Below, in pieces: positions 24,240-32,072 of a DNA stretch of 33,594 nucleotides (the stretch's first letter is position 1; each line of letters starts with the position of its first letter). The translations under genes were made by a program, and so were the position numbers. The notes under the pieces are model-generated. The model worked only from the letters and a program-made list of their open reading frames with translations, searched no databases and was not told the origin of the DNA. Where the stretch lies: positions 1 to 33,594 of the forward strand of contig NZ_FMCH01000013.1 of NCBI RefSeq assembly GCF_900091855.1. The letters are read 5' to 3'. The stretch comes from Streptomyces sp. DvalAA-14. GTDB taxonomy: Bacteria; Actinomycetota; Actinomycetes; Streptomycetales; Streptomycetaceae.

Positions 24240-25397
24240 TCATCGCAGGGAGGCCAGCGCCGCGCGGACCCGGTCGGCGGCGGCCGGGCGGGTGGAGGCG
24301 TGCGGTGACAGCCGGACCGAGGTGGCGCGGACCGACGGGGTGACTTCGTGGGCGTGCAGGGCCTCGGCGACGGCGGCGGCGTCGGTGCCGGGGAGGCGGA
24401 AGGACACGATGCCGGCGCGCTCGGCGGGCGCGGTGGGCGAGAGGATCTCGCCGCCGCAGCCGCGGACGGTGTCGATCAGCTCGTCGACGCGCGCGGCGAT
24501 CCGCGCCTCGATCGCCGGGACGGTGGCCTCCTCGACCACGGCCAGGGCGGCGGCGAAGGCCGCGGCGGCGACCGGGCTGAGATTGCTGATGCTCCAGCGC
24601 TGGGCGCCGGCCGCGGGCGGGTGCTCGAGGTCGTCGAAGAGGGCCACGTCCTCGACCCCGGTCCACCCGGTGAGCGTCGGCTCCAGGCGTTCCAGCGCCC
24701 GGTCCGACAAGGCGGCGAAGCCGGTCGACCAGCTGGCCCGCAGCCACTTCTGGCCGCCGGCCACCACGACGTCCGCCGCCTGCCAGGGCAGGTCGGCGAT
24801 CCCGAACCCCTGGATGGCGTCCACGATCAGCAGCCGGTCCGGGCCGATCGCGTCCCGCAGCGCGCCCAGGTCGGCGCGGAAGCCGGTGCGGAAATCCACC
24901 GCGCTGACGGCGAGCGCCACCACGTCGTCGCCGCCGTCGCCGAGCGCGGCACGGACGACATCCGCGGTGACCCGGCCCCGGTCGTCGGGCTCCAGCCAGC
25001 GCGGCACGGCCCGGGACAGGGCTTCGGTGCGGCGCCACGGGTAGTGGTTGGCCGGGAAGTCGGTGCGGGGTACGAGGACGGTGCCGGTGGGGATGCCGAA
25101 AGCGGCGTGGAACAGGCCGGTGGAGGCGTTGGGGAGGAGGACGGTGTGCGCCGGGTCGCTGCCGGCCAGCCGGGCCGCGCTGTCCCGGGCGGCCGGTTCG
25201 GCCCGCATCAGCGCGTTGACGGTGCGGTGGTCGGCGCGGGCGGCGCGGGCGAGGGCGTCGGCGGTGGCGGTGAGGACGTCGCGGGAGGGCGGGCCGTAGC
25301 GGGCGAAGTCCAGGTAGCCCTCGGGCTCGTCGAAGTGGGCGGCGTAGCCGGGGAGGGGGCCCGCGGCGGGCGCTGCGGCGGGCCGTTCGGTGGGCAT
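24240..25397 (-). CDS. Class V-fold PLP-dependent aminotransferase
   Basis: 385 residues. The PLP lysine is Lys217 in AGGQKWLRASW, the PLP-N1 Asp lies in LLIVDAIQGFG, and LLPNASTGLFHAAFG plus RWSISNLSPVAAAAF are family elements. ATG at 25397 has AAGGAG 9 nt upstream, and upstream codons to 25523 are noncoding in character. It could be an aminotransferase, desulfurase-like or lyase enzyme; the family does not fix the reaction. Its position before the carboxyethylornithine synthase-like gene suggests a shared pathway. Confidence 0.85.
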   Translation of the reverse strand: MPTERPAAAPAAGPLPGYAAHFDEPEGYLDFARYGPPSRDVLTATADALARAARADHRTVNALMRAEPAARDSAARLAGSDPAHTVLLPNASTGLFHAAFGIPTGTVLVPRTDFPANHYPWRRTEALSRAVPRWLEPDDRGRVTADVVRAALGDGGDDVVALAVSAVDFRTGFRADLGALRDAIGPDRLLIVDAIQGFGIADLPWQAADVVVAGGQKWLRASWSTGFAALSDRALERLEPTLTGWTGVEDVALFDDLEHPPAAGAQRWSISNLSPVAAAAFAAALAVVEEATVPAIEARIAARVDELIDTVRGCGGEILSPTAPAERAGIVSFRLPGTDAAAVAEALHAHEVTPSVRATSVRLSPHASTRPAAADRVRAALASLR

Positions 25398-25651
25398 CGT
25401 CGGGTGCTCCTTCCTGGAGCGGGCGGTGCGGGGCGGGGCGGGGCGGTGCGGTGCGGGGGCGGGAAAGGGTGTGGGTACGGGCCCGGTGACCCGCACCTGG
25501 GCGTCAGTATTTCGGACCCCCACCCGTCCCGCCCCCTCCCGGGCCCGGGCAGCCCCCTGCGGGGCAGCGGAACGGGGTGCCCCGAGGGCCCCGGGAGGTG
25601 TCGGAGCCGCTTTGTACGTTGCAAGAGCGGCGGGGCGGTGAGAATACGCGG
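25398..25651. other. G-rich divergent intergenic region
   Basis: 254 nt between the minus-strand aminotransferase and the plus-strand DUF445 gene. It contains GGGGCGGGGCGGGG runs (25430-25443) and a quadruplex motif (25455-25475). A TTTGTACGTTGCAA stretch near 25613 may belong to the DUF445 promoter. Confidence 0.5.
25455..25475 (+). other. G-quadruplex motif
   Basis: Four G-tracts (GGGGG, GGG, GGG, GGG) separated by loops of 1, 3 and 3 nt. Further G4 runs lie 10-25 nt to the left. It is on the template strand for the aminotransferase gene, roughly 60 bp from its start codon. Confidence 0.5.
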
Positions 25652-26959
25652 GTGGAGCAAATGGGCGAGGGGCAAGGGACAGGTCCGGCGGAGCGGCCGG
25701 GGGAGACCGCGGACGCGGACGCCGTGCGGTGGCGGGGCGTGCGGCGGATGAAGCTGATCGCGACCGGGTTTCTGTTGGTCGCGACGCTGGTGTACGTCGG
25801 CGCCAAGCTGGCCGGCGGGCACGGGGCCGGCGGGTGGGCCGGGTATGTGGCCGCCGCCGCGGAGGCCGGGATGGTCGGCGCGCTGGCGGACTGGTTCGCG
25901 GTGACCGCGCTGTTCCGGCATCCGCTCGGGCTGCCGATCCCGCACACCGCGATCATCCCGACGAAGAAGGACGCGCTGGGCGAGAGCCTGGGGGATTTCG
26001 TCGGCGAGAACTTCCTGTCCGCCGCCGTCGTACGGACCCGGCTGCGGGCGGTGGGCATCGGGTCCCGGCTGGGCGGCTGGCTGGCCGAACCCGCCAACGC
26101 CGACAAGGTGACCGAACAGGCGGCGGCGGCCGTGCGGGGTGTGCTGACGGTGCTGCGGGACGCCGATGTGCAGGCGGTGGTCGGTGAGGCGATCACCCGG
26201 CGGGCGGAGGCGCAGGAGATCGGGCCCGGCCTGGGCAAGATGCTGCAGCGGGTCGTCGCGGACGGCGGGCACCGGCGGATGGTGGACCTGGTGTGCGTGC
26301 GCGCCCACGACTGGCTGGTGGAGCACGGCGATTCGGTGATGGGCGCGGTCCAGGACGGCGCGCCGGGCTGGACGCCGCGGTTCGTGGACCGCAAGGTCGG
26401 CGAGCGGGTCTACAAGGAGCTGCTGCGCTTCATCACCGAGATGCGGGATTCGCCCGAGCATCCGGCGCGCGGCGCGGTGGACCGGTTCCTGGGGGACTTC
26501 GCGCAGGAGTTGCAGTCCGACCCGGACACCCGGGAGCGGATCGAGCGGCTGAAGAAGGATCTGCTGGACCGGCCCGAGGTGCAGGACCTGATCGCCTCGG
26601 TGTGGAGCGCGGTCCGGGGGATGATGGTGGCCGCCGCCGAGGACGAGCAGAGCGAGCTGCGCCGGCGCGCGCGGGCCTCGCTGATCTCGCTGGGCGGCCG
26701 GCTGGTCACCGACGAGCGGCTCCAGTCGAAGGTGGACAGCTGGCTGGAGGACGCGGCCACGTATGTCGTGACGACCTACCGGGACGAGATCACCTCGCTG
26801 ATCAGCGACACGGTGGCGGGCTGGGACGCCGATCAGACCTCGCGGAAGATCGAGGCCCACGTCGGGCGCGATCTTCAGTTCATCCGGATCAACGGCACGG
26901 TGGTGGGGGCGCTGGCCGGGCTGGCGATCTTCGCGATCTCGCGGGCGGCCGGCGGGTGA
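25652..26959 (+). CDS. DUF445 family membrane protein
   Basis: 435 residues from GTG 25652 (GGTGAG 9 nt upstream); ATG 25661 is the alternative. One N-terminal hydrophobic segment (KLIATGFLLVATLVYVGAKL) is followed by GYVAAAAEAGMVGALADWFAVTALFRHPLGLPIPHTAIIP (in parts), which is the hallmark of DUF445/YjiN proteins. A long helical, probably coiled region follows, and a C-terminal helix (VVGALAGLAIFAIS) anchors the end. Function is unknown in the family. The gene stands alone. Confidence 0.9.
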   Translation: MEQMGEGQGTGPAERPGETADADAVRWRGVRRMKLIATGFLLVATLVYVGAKLAGGHGAGGWAGYVAAAAEAGMVGALADWFAVTALFRHPLGLPIPHTAIIPTKKDALGESLGDFVGENFLSAAVVRTRLRAVGIGSRLGGWLAEPANADKVTEQAAAAVRGVLTVLRDADVQAVVGEAITRRAEAQEIGPGLGKMLQRVVADGGHRRMVDLVCVRAHDWLVEHGDSVMGAVQDGAPGWTPRFVDRKVGERVYKELLRFITEMRDSPEHPARGAVDRFLGDFAQELQSDPDTRERIERLKKDLLDRPEVQDLIASVWSAVRGMMVAAAEDEQSELRRRARASLISLGGRLVTDERLQSKVDSWLEDAATYVVTTYRDEITSLISDTVAGWDADQTSRKIEAHVGRDLQFIRINGTVVGALAGLAIFAISRAAGG

Positions 26960-27047
26960 GGCCCTGAGCGCTGATCCGATCTCTTGCCCGCCGACCGAGG
27001 GGTGCTTCGAGGGCGGGGGCTTGCATCGGCGCGAGTGGGATTGGAGG

Positions 27048-27066
27048 ATCGGACGAGACATCCGAT
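27048..27066. promoter_or_regulatory. Palindromic operator candidate upstream of the FAH-family gene
   Basis: ATCGGA (27048-27053), 7-nt spacer, TCCGAT (27061-27066). Another TCCGAT half-site sits about 90 bp upstream, just after the DUF445 stop. Repeated half-sites suggest a regulator of the downstream hydrolase; none is encoded adjacently. Confidence 0.4.
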
Positions 27067-27083
27067 GACCTGCCGGTCGACTT

Positions 27084-27106
27084 CTTGACTCGACTGCTTG
27101 ACTCGA
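27084..27106 (+). repeat. 10-bp direct repeat before the FAH-family gene
   Basis: CTTGACTCGA at 27084-27093 and again at 27097-27106 (13 bp apart). TTGACT in each is also a perfect start of a -35 box. Located 18 nt before the GTG start at 27124. Confidence 0.5.
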
Positions 27107-27123
27107 ACAAACGGAGTACCACT

Positions 27124-27978
27124 GTGAAGCTGCTGCGTGTCGGACCCGCCGGGGCGGAGCGCCCGGCCCTGCTCGACAACGAGGGTGTGCTGCGGGACCT
27201 CGGCGGCCTGGTGGCCGACATCGACGGATCGCTGCTCGCCGACGGGGCGGCCCTGGAGCGGATCGCGGCGGCCGGCGCGGACCGGTCGCTGCCCGCCCTG
27301 GACGCCTCGCTCCGGATCGGCCCCCCGCTGGCCCGGATCGGCAAGATCGTCTGCATCGGGCTCAACTACCACGACCACGCGGCCGAGACCGGCGCCCAGG
27401 CGCCGGGCGAGCCGGTGGTCTTCATGAAGGCGCCGGACACCGTCGTCGGCCCGCAGGACACCGTGCTGGTGCCGCGCGGCAGCCGGAAGACCGACTGGGA
27501 GGTGGAACTCGCGGTCGTCATCGGCCGGGAGCTGCGGTACGCCGCCTCGCACGAGGAGGCCCTGGCGGCGGTGGCCGGTTACGCGGTGGCGCACGACGTG
27601 TCCGAGCGGGAGTTCCAGATCGAGCGCGGCGGGCAGTGGGACAAGGGCAAGAACTGCGAGACGTTCAACCCGCTGGGCCCCTGGCTGGTGACGGCGGACG
27701 AGGTCCCCGACCCGCAGGCGCTGTCGCTGAAGCTGTGGGTCAACGGCGAGCTGAAGCAGGACGGCAGCACCGCCGACCAGATCTTCCCGGTCGCCGAAGT
27801 GGTGCGCTATCTCAGCCAGTTCATGACGCTCTACCCCGGCGACGTCATCAACACCGGTACGCCCGCGGGCGTCGCGCTGGGCCAGCCGGAGCCGAAGCCG
27901 TATCTGCGGCCGGGAGATGTGGTGGAGCTGGCGATCGAGGGGCTCGGGCGGCAGCGCCAGGAGCTGAAGTCGGCCTAG
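27124..27978 (+). CDS. Fumarylacetoacetate hydrolase family protein
   Basis: 284 residues; GTG start with GGAG 7 nt upstream. FAH fold C-terminal domain: IGKIVCIGLNYHDHAAE, metal-binding Glu pair in WEVELAVVIG, AHDVSEREFQ, and FNPLGPWLVTADEV and NTGTPAGVALG. The family includes acylpyruvate hydrolases and decarboxylases of aromatic or homoprotocatechuate breakdown; the substrate is not predictable. The TAG stop lies within the CTAG flank of a MITE (27974-28156). Confidence 0.9.
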   Translation: MKLLRVGPAGAERPALLDNEGVLRDLGGLVADIDGSLLADGAALERIAAAGADRSLPALDASLRIGPPLARIGKIVCIGLNYHDHAAETGAQAPGEPVVFMKAPDTVVGPQDTVLVPRGSRKTDWEVELAVVIGRELRYAASHEEALAAVAGYAVAHDVSEREFQIERGGQWDKGKNCETFNPLGPWLVTADEVPDPQALSLKLWVNGELKQDGSTADQIFPVAEVVRYLSQFMTLYPGDVINTGTPAGVALGQPEPKPYLRPGDVVELAIEGLGRQRQELKSA

Positions 27979-28156
27979 GCCGTGTCTGACAAATCCCGCC
28001 TGCCCCGCGACGCCTGGCACGCGCGCTCGCTGCGTTGTCGGGGTCGTCCGAGTAGCCCACTACGAGGACACCCCTCCGCCTTGCGATCGCACGCACCAGA
28101 CGCCGCGGGGCCCCGCCCTGCGGGCGGACGGCGCTATTTGTCAGACACGGCCTAGG
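27974..28156. mobile_element. MITE with 16-21 bp terminal inverted repeats
   Basis: The ends are perfect inverted repeats: GCCGTGTCTGACAAAT at 27979-27994 and its complement at 28136-28151, each flanked by CTAG (27975-27978 and 28152-28155), so 21 bp match in all. The 173-bp core carries no transposase and is itself an imperfect palindrome (CCGCGACGCCTGG on the left answers CCAGACGCCGCGG on the right). This is a known type of miniature element in Streptomyces genomes. If CTAG is the target duplication, an intact IS with the same ends elsewhere moved it. Confidence 0.88.
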
Positions 28157-28174
28157 ACACCCGGAGCCGGGCGG

Positions 28175-28207
28175 AGGCCGTCGGCGTCATGGGGGCGCCG
28201 ACGGCCT
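28175..28207. terminator. Bidirectional terminator after the MITE
   Basis: AGGCCGTCGGCG (28175-28186), 9-nt loop, CGCCGACGGCCT (28196-28207), a perfect 12-bp stem between the convergent FAH-family and UPF0303 genes. The MITE has pushed it ~180 bp away from the FAH-family stop. Confidence 0.85.
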
Positions 28208-28212
28208 TGCGC

Positions 28213-28710
28213 TCAGGTGGTCCAGGCGGCCCGGAGGTCCTCCAGGAAGCGGGACAGCCCGGTCACCACCAGGGCGTGGTCCTCCAGTTGGGGCAGTCCG
28301 GAGACGGCGACCACGCCCACGACACCGACATCGGTGACCCGCAGCGGGAAGGCGCCGCCGTGCGCGGCGAACCGGTCGGGGTCCAGCCGGGAGGACTCCT
28401 CGAAGGTGGTGCCCTTGGCCCGGAAGCGCTCGCCGACCAGCAGCGAGCTGGCCGCGTAGCGCTCCACGACCCGGGCTTTGCGTTCCAGCCAGGCGTCGTT
28501 GTCGGGAGTGGTGCCCTCCAGCGCGCAGTGGAAGAGGCGTTGGCCGCCGCGGCGGATGGAGACGGTGACCGCCGCCTCGCGTTCGCGGGCCAGTGCCACC
28601 AGCAGGCAGCCGAGTCGCCAGGCGTCGTCGTGGGTGAAGCGGGGCAGTACCAACGACTTTTCCTGCTCGGCGAGTTCGGCCAGCAGGCCGGTGCGGTCGG
28701 CGTCGCTCAC
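28213..28710 (-). CDS. UPF0303 / heme-degrading-domain protein
   Basis: 165 residues. The start LLAELAEQEKSLVLPRFTHDDAWRLG, FHCALEGTTPDNDAWLERKARVV and the ending RVTDVGVVGVVAVSGLPQLEDHALVV match the UPF0303 family (GlcG/HbpS-like fold, sometimes named heme-degrading domain). The GTG start overlaps the stop of the upstream oxidoreductase gene by four bases (GTGA), so it is translationally coupled to it. Real biochemical role unproven. Confidence 0.88.
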   Translation of the reverse strand: MSDADRTGLLAELAEQEKSLVLPRFTHDDAWRLGCLLVALAREREAAVTVSIRRGGQRLFHCALEGTTPDNDAWLERKARVVERYAASSLLVGERFRAKGTTFEESSRLDPDRFAAHGGAFPLRVTDVGVVGVVAVSGLPQLEDHALVVTGLSRFLEDLRAAWTT

Positions 28711-29873
28711 AGTTCCACGGTCTTTCCGGTCCGGGCCGACGTCCGGGCGGCCTCGATGACGTCCAGGGCGGCGGCGGCCTCCAGCGCGGTCACCGGGGGT
28801 TCGGTGCCGTCGCGCAGCGCGGTCTCGACGGCCGCGTAGAAGGCGGGGTAGTTGCCGGGCAGCGACGGTACCGGCCGTACGTCGTCGCCGGTGCCCAGGG
28901 TGCCCCAGGCCGATTCGGGCTCCACGCCCCAGGCGGCGCCCCCACCGGGCCGCAGTCCGGCGCGCAGCGCGGGCTCCTGCGGGTCCAGGCCGTAGGTGAC
29001 GTAGCCGGCCGCGCTGCCCAGTACCCGGAAGCGCGGGCCGAGCCGGGCGGTGGTGGCGCTCATCCACAGGTGGGAGCGGACGCCGCCGGCGTGGGTGAGC
29101 GCGATGAAGCTGTCGTCGTCCGCGGCGGCGCCGGGCCGCCGCACGGCGGCCTCGGCGTAGACCCGTTGGGCCGGGCCGAAGAGGGTGAGCGCCTGGTCCA
29201 CCAGGTGGCTGCCCAGGTCGTAGAGCAGGCCGCCGAACTCGGCCGGGTCGCCGGACTCGCGCCAGCCGCCCTTGGGCTGCGGGCGCCACCGCTCGAAGCG
29301 CGACTCGAAGCGCTGGACGTCACCGAGTGCGCCCTGCCGGATCAGTGCCTGGAGGGTGAGGAAGTCGGCGTCCCAGCGGCGGTTCTGGAAGACGGTGAGC
29401 AGCCGGTCATGGGTGGCGGCCAGCCGGGCCAGCTCCCGGGCCTCGGCGGCGGTGCCGGCCAGCGGCTTGTCCACCACCACCGGCAGTCCCGCCGCCAGCG
29501 CGGCGGTGGCCAGCGGGACGTGGGTGCGGTTGGGCGAGGCCAGCACGATCAGGTCCAGCTCGCCGGCCCGGTCCCACAGCTCGTCTGCGCCGGCGGCGAA
29601 GCGCACGTCCGGGTACTCGGCGCGGGCCTGCTGGCGGCGCTGCTGGTCGCCGGTGACGATGGTGTCCAGCGCCAGGCCCGGGGTCGAGGTGATCAGCGGG
29701 GCGTGGAAGAACGAGCCGGCCGGGCCGTAGCCCACCAGGCCGACGCGGAGGGGGACGACGGGGCCGGGGCCGCTGTCGGGTCCCTGCGGGGAGCCGTTGT
29801 CCGGGGTGTCGCTGTCCGGGGCGGTGCTGCCCGGAGTGGTGCTGTCCGGGCTGGTGCTGTCGGGAGTGCTCAT
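28707..29873 (-). CDS. Gfo/Idh/MocA family oxidoreductase
   Basis: 388 residues. N-terminal NAD(P)-binding domain with LRVGLVGYGPAGSFFHAPLI, VLASPNRTHVPLA and VVDKPLAGTAAEA (the EKP/DKP motif), then the C-terminal domain with RWDADFLTLQAL, FESRFERWRP and GGLLYDLGSHLVDQAL. This subgroup resembles YdgJ-like sugar or inositol dehydrogenases. The first ~35 residues are a Ser/Thr/Pro/Asp repeat encoded by a 15-bp minisatellite; ATG 29873 is the only start before the Rossmann domain, and has no strong Shine-Dalgarno. Divergent from the GntR gene. Confidence 0.9.
   Translation of the reverse strand: MSTPDSTSPDSTTPGSTAPDSDTPDNGSPQGPDSGPGPVVPLRVGLVGYGPAGSFFHAPLITSTPGLALDTIVTGDQQRRQQARAEYPDVRFAAGADELWDRAGELDLIVLASPNRTHVPLATAALAAGLPVVVDKPLAGTAAEARELARLAATHDRLLTVFQNRRWDADFLTLQALIRQGALGDVQRFESRFERWRPQPKGGWRESGDPAEFGGLLYDLGSHLVDQALTLFGPAQRVYAEAAVRRPGAAADDDSFIALTHAGGVRSHLWMSATTARLGPRFRVLGSAAGYVTYGLDPQEPALRAGLRPGGGAAWGVEPESAWGTLGTGDDVRPVPSLPGNYPAFYAAVETALRDGTEPPVTALEAAAALDVIEAARTSARTGKTVEL
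29811..29870 (-). repeat. 15-bp minisatellite in the oxidoreductase N-terminus
   Basis: Four units of 15 bp (29811-29825, 29826-29840, 29841-29855, 29856-29870), of the form GCTGTCCGGGNNGGT on the plus strand, encoding (S/T)xPDS-type pentapeptides. Frame-neutral length variation is possible. Confidence 0.8.
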
Positions 29874-30003
29874 CGGGCCGCTTTCGCAATCGTCACTTGT
29901 GCAACGGTAGCGTGCCGCCCCCGCCGGGGCGCCCGGGAGGGGGCGCCGCGACGGCCGGGCCGCGGTCCGCGGGGGACCTGCTCCGATCTGGGAGAATCGC
30001 CGG

Positions 30004-30816
30004 GTGAGCGATGCGGCTGATGCCCAGACCCCGATCCGCGCGGGGATTCCCGAGCACGGCCGGGTGCCGAAGTACTTCGCGGTCAAGACCCGCCTGGAGG
30101 GCGTGCTCGACGACCTCGGGGAGGGCGGACTGCTGCCCACCGAGCGGGACTTGGCGGCCGGCTTCGGGGTGGCCCGGGAGACGGTCCGGCAGGCGCTGCG
30201 GGAGCTGCTGATCCAGGGGCGGGTCCGGCGCAAGGGGCGCGGCACCGTGGTCGCCGGGCCCAAGCTGATCCAGCCGCTGTCGACGGCGAGCTATACGGAG
30301 GGGGTGCGCCGGCAGGGCCGGGTGCCGAGCCGCAACCTCATCGCGCTGGAGCGGCTGGCGGCCGATCCGGTGCTCGCCGCCGAGCTGCAGCTGCGGCCCG
30401 ATGCGCCCGTGTGGCACATGGAGCGGGTGCTGCTCGCCGACGAGGAGCGGGTCGGCCTGGAGAGCACCTACATCGCGGTGGCCCGACTGCCGCATCTGGA
30501 ACGGGACTTCGCACCGGACACCTCCTTCTACGCCTTCCTGCGCGAACGCATGGGTCTGGAGCCGGTCGTGGTCGACGAGCGGATCGAGACCGTCCTGGCC
30601 ACCCCGCGGGAGGCGCTGCTCATCGGCACCCCGCCCGCGCTGCCGATGCTGCTGCTGCACCGCTCCAGCAAGGACGCGGACGGCGTACCGCTGGAGCGGG
30701 TGCGCTCGCTCTACCGGGGGGACCGGTTCAGCTTCACCGTGCATCTGGACACGACGGCCGGCAGCAGTAGCAGCGGCAGCGGCAGCGGCGCCGGCTCCGG
30801 CTCCGGGAAAGCCTGA
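30004..30816 (+). CDS. GntR family transcriptional regulator (HutC subfamily)
   Basis: 270 residues from a GTG with GGGAG 9 nt upstream. N-terminal winged helix: YFAVKTRLEGVLDDLGEGGLLPTERDLAAGFGVARETVRQALREL (in parts), followed by QGRVRRKGRGTVVAGPK. The C-terminal UTRA ligand domain runs from about residue 95 to 250. The end is a Ser/Gly repeat tail. HutC-type regulators control catabolic operons, including phosphonate genes. It most likely controls the operon 133 nt downstream, and perhaps the divergent oxidoreductase genes. Ligand inferred to be the aminophosphonate or a product. Confidence 0.92.
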   Translation: MSDAADAQTPIRAGIPEHGRVPKYFAVKTRLEGVLDDLGEGGLLPTERDLAAGFGVARETVRQALRELLIQGRVRRKGRGTVVAGPKLIQPLSTASYTEGVRRQGRVPSRNLIALERLAADPVLAAELQLRPDAPVWHMERVLLADEERVGLESTYIAVARLPHLERDFAPDTSFYAFLRERMGLEPVVVDERIETVLATPREALLIGTPPALPMLLLHRSSKDADGVPLERVRSLYRGDRFSFTVHLDTTAGSSSSGSGSGAGSGSGKA

Positions 30817-30861
30817 CGGCCCGGATTCCGGCGGGTGGCATTCCTATCACGAAACGGTAAC

Positions 30862-30873
30862 GGGTCTAGTCCA
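30862..30873. promoter_or_regulatory. GntR-type operator candidate before the phosphonate operon
   Basis: GGGTCTAGTCCA, near-palindromic around CTAG (GGnCTAGnCC), resembling operators of HutC-type GntR regulators such as DasR (consensus around GGTCTAGACC). Lies between the regulator gene and the FAD enzyme gene. No second copy was seen upstream of the regulator. Confidence 0.5.
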
Positions 30874-30948
30874 AACTTGAGGCCGTGTTCACACCCGCGT
30901 CGGTGTCCCGTCGGAGTTCGGCCATCCGGTCCGGCGAGCGTCGTCGCC

Positions 30949-32067
30949 GTGAGAGTCACTGTCGTCGGAGCCGGGGTGCTGGGCACCATGCACGCCTGGC
31001 ACGCCATAGAACGCGGCCATGAGGTCGTCCACCTGGAGCGCGAGCGCGAGGCCCGCGGCGCCTCCGTGCGCAACTTCGGCCTGGTCTGGGTCGGCGGCCG
31101 GTCGGCCGGCGCCGAACTCGACACCGCGCTGCGGGCCCGCGAGCTGTGGGAGGAGATCGGCGGCAAGGTGCCCGGGGTGGGCTTCCGGGCCGGCGGCTCG
31201 CTGACCGTGGTCCGGACCGCCGCCGAACAGGCCGTCGCCGACGAGGTGCTGGCCCGCCCCGACGCCGGGCAGCGCGGCTTCCGGTGGCTCACCCCGGCCG
31301 AGGCGCGCGCCCACAACCCGGCGCTGCGCGGCGAGTTCATCGGCGCGCTGCTCTGCGAGCGCGACGCCGCCGTCGAATCCCGGGTCGCCCTGCCGGCGTT
31401 GCGCGCCCATCTGGCGGCAACCGGCCGCTACCGCTTCCTGCCAGGCCGCGAGGTCCGCGACGTCGGACCCGGCCTGGTCCGCGACGACCACGGGGTGTCG
31501 TACGACTCCGACTGCGTCGTCGTCACCACCGGCGCCTGGCTGTCCGGCCTGGTCCGGGAGCTGGCCCCGCGACTGCCGGTCCGCCGGGTCCGGTTGCAGA
31601 TGGCCGAGACCGACCCGCTCGACGAGCCCCTGACCACCGCCGTCGCCGACGGGGACAGCTTCCGCTACTACCCGGCCTACGCCGGCGGCGCCCTGGACGC
31701 CCTGCGCGACGGCCAGCCGCAGCCGCCGGTGCCGGCCGGCCACCGGATGCAACTGCTGATGGTCCAGCGCCTGGACGGCGGCCTGACCATCGGCGACACC
31801 CACGAATACGACGAGGCCTTCGCCTTCGACGTCACCGAGGACCCCTACGACCACCTGCGCGAGCGGGCCGCCGAACTGCTCGGCCGCCCGCTGCCCCGGA
31901 TCCGCCGCCGCTGGGCCGGGGTGTACGCGCAGTGCGCCGACCCGGCACTCGTCGTCCACCGCGAACAGGTGCTCGACGGGGTGTGGCTGGTCACCGGCCC
32001 CGGTGGCCGCGGCATGACCTGCTCCCCGGCGATCGGGGAGACCACCGCGAACGAGATCGGCTGGTGA
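30949..32067 (+). CDS. FAD-dependent amine oxidoreductase, phosphonate-associated (TIGR03364 type)
   Basis: 372 residues from GTG 30949. Dinucleotide motif VTVVGAGVLGTMHAWHA at the N-terminus, then ERERE-type Glu-Arg and GASVRNFGLVWVGG, a feature I associate with the TIGR03364 clade proposed to oxidise an aminophosphonate. The C-terminal VYAQCADPALV and TGPGGRGMTCSPAIGE close the DAAO-like fold. In this clade the partner is the phosphonatase-like HAD protein, which is the next gene (5 nt away). Expected product: a phosphono-aldehyde. Substrate is not proven. Confidence 0.85.
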   Translation: MRVTVVGAGVLGTMHAWHAIERGHEVVHLEREREARGASVRNFGLVWVGGRSAGAELDTALRARELWEEIGGKVPGVGFRAGGSLTVVRTAAEQAVADEVLARPDAGQRGFRWLTPAEARAHNPALRGEFIGALLCERDAAVESRVALPALRAHLAATGRYRFLPGREVRDVGPGLVRDDHGVSYDSDCVVVTTGAWLSGLVRELAPRLPVRRVRLQMAETDPLDEPLTTAVADGDSFRYYPAYAGGALDALRDGQPQPPVPAGHRMQLLMVQRLDGGLTIGDTHEYDEAFAFDVTEDPYDHLRERAAELLGRPLPRIRRRWAGVYAQCADPALVVHREQVLDGVWLVTGPGGRGMTCSPAIGETTANEIGW

Positions 32068-32072
32068 ACGAC

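Noticed and set aside
23017..25044. 675-codon plus-strand frame across the dehydrogenase and aminotransferase
   Set aside because: Runs antisense to two genes with clear motifs and has no recognisable domain.
25208..27061. 617-codon minus-strand frame over DUF445
   Set aside because: Antisense, Arg/Pro/His-rich; DUF445 motifs are on the plus strand.
27848..28096. 82-codon frame inside the MITE
   Set aside because: No transposase motif; it spans the element end and the FAH-family coding region antisense.
29879..29920. Possible GntR operator TTGTGCAAC between the divergent genes
   Set aside because: Only a short imperfect dyad was found and nothing like the GGTCTAGTCC site; not enough to call.
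28707..30263. Longer start of the Gfo/Idh gene reaching 30263
   Set aside because: It would overlap the GntR gene antisense and add unconserved sequence; ATG 29873 precedes the Rossmann domain sensibly.
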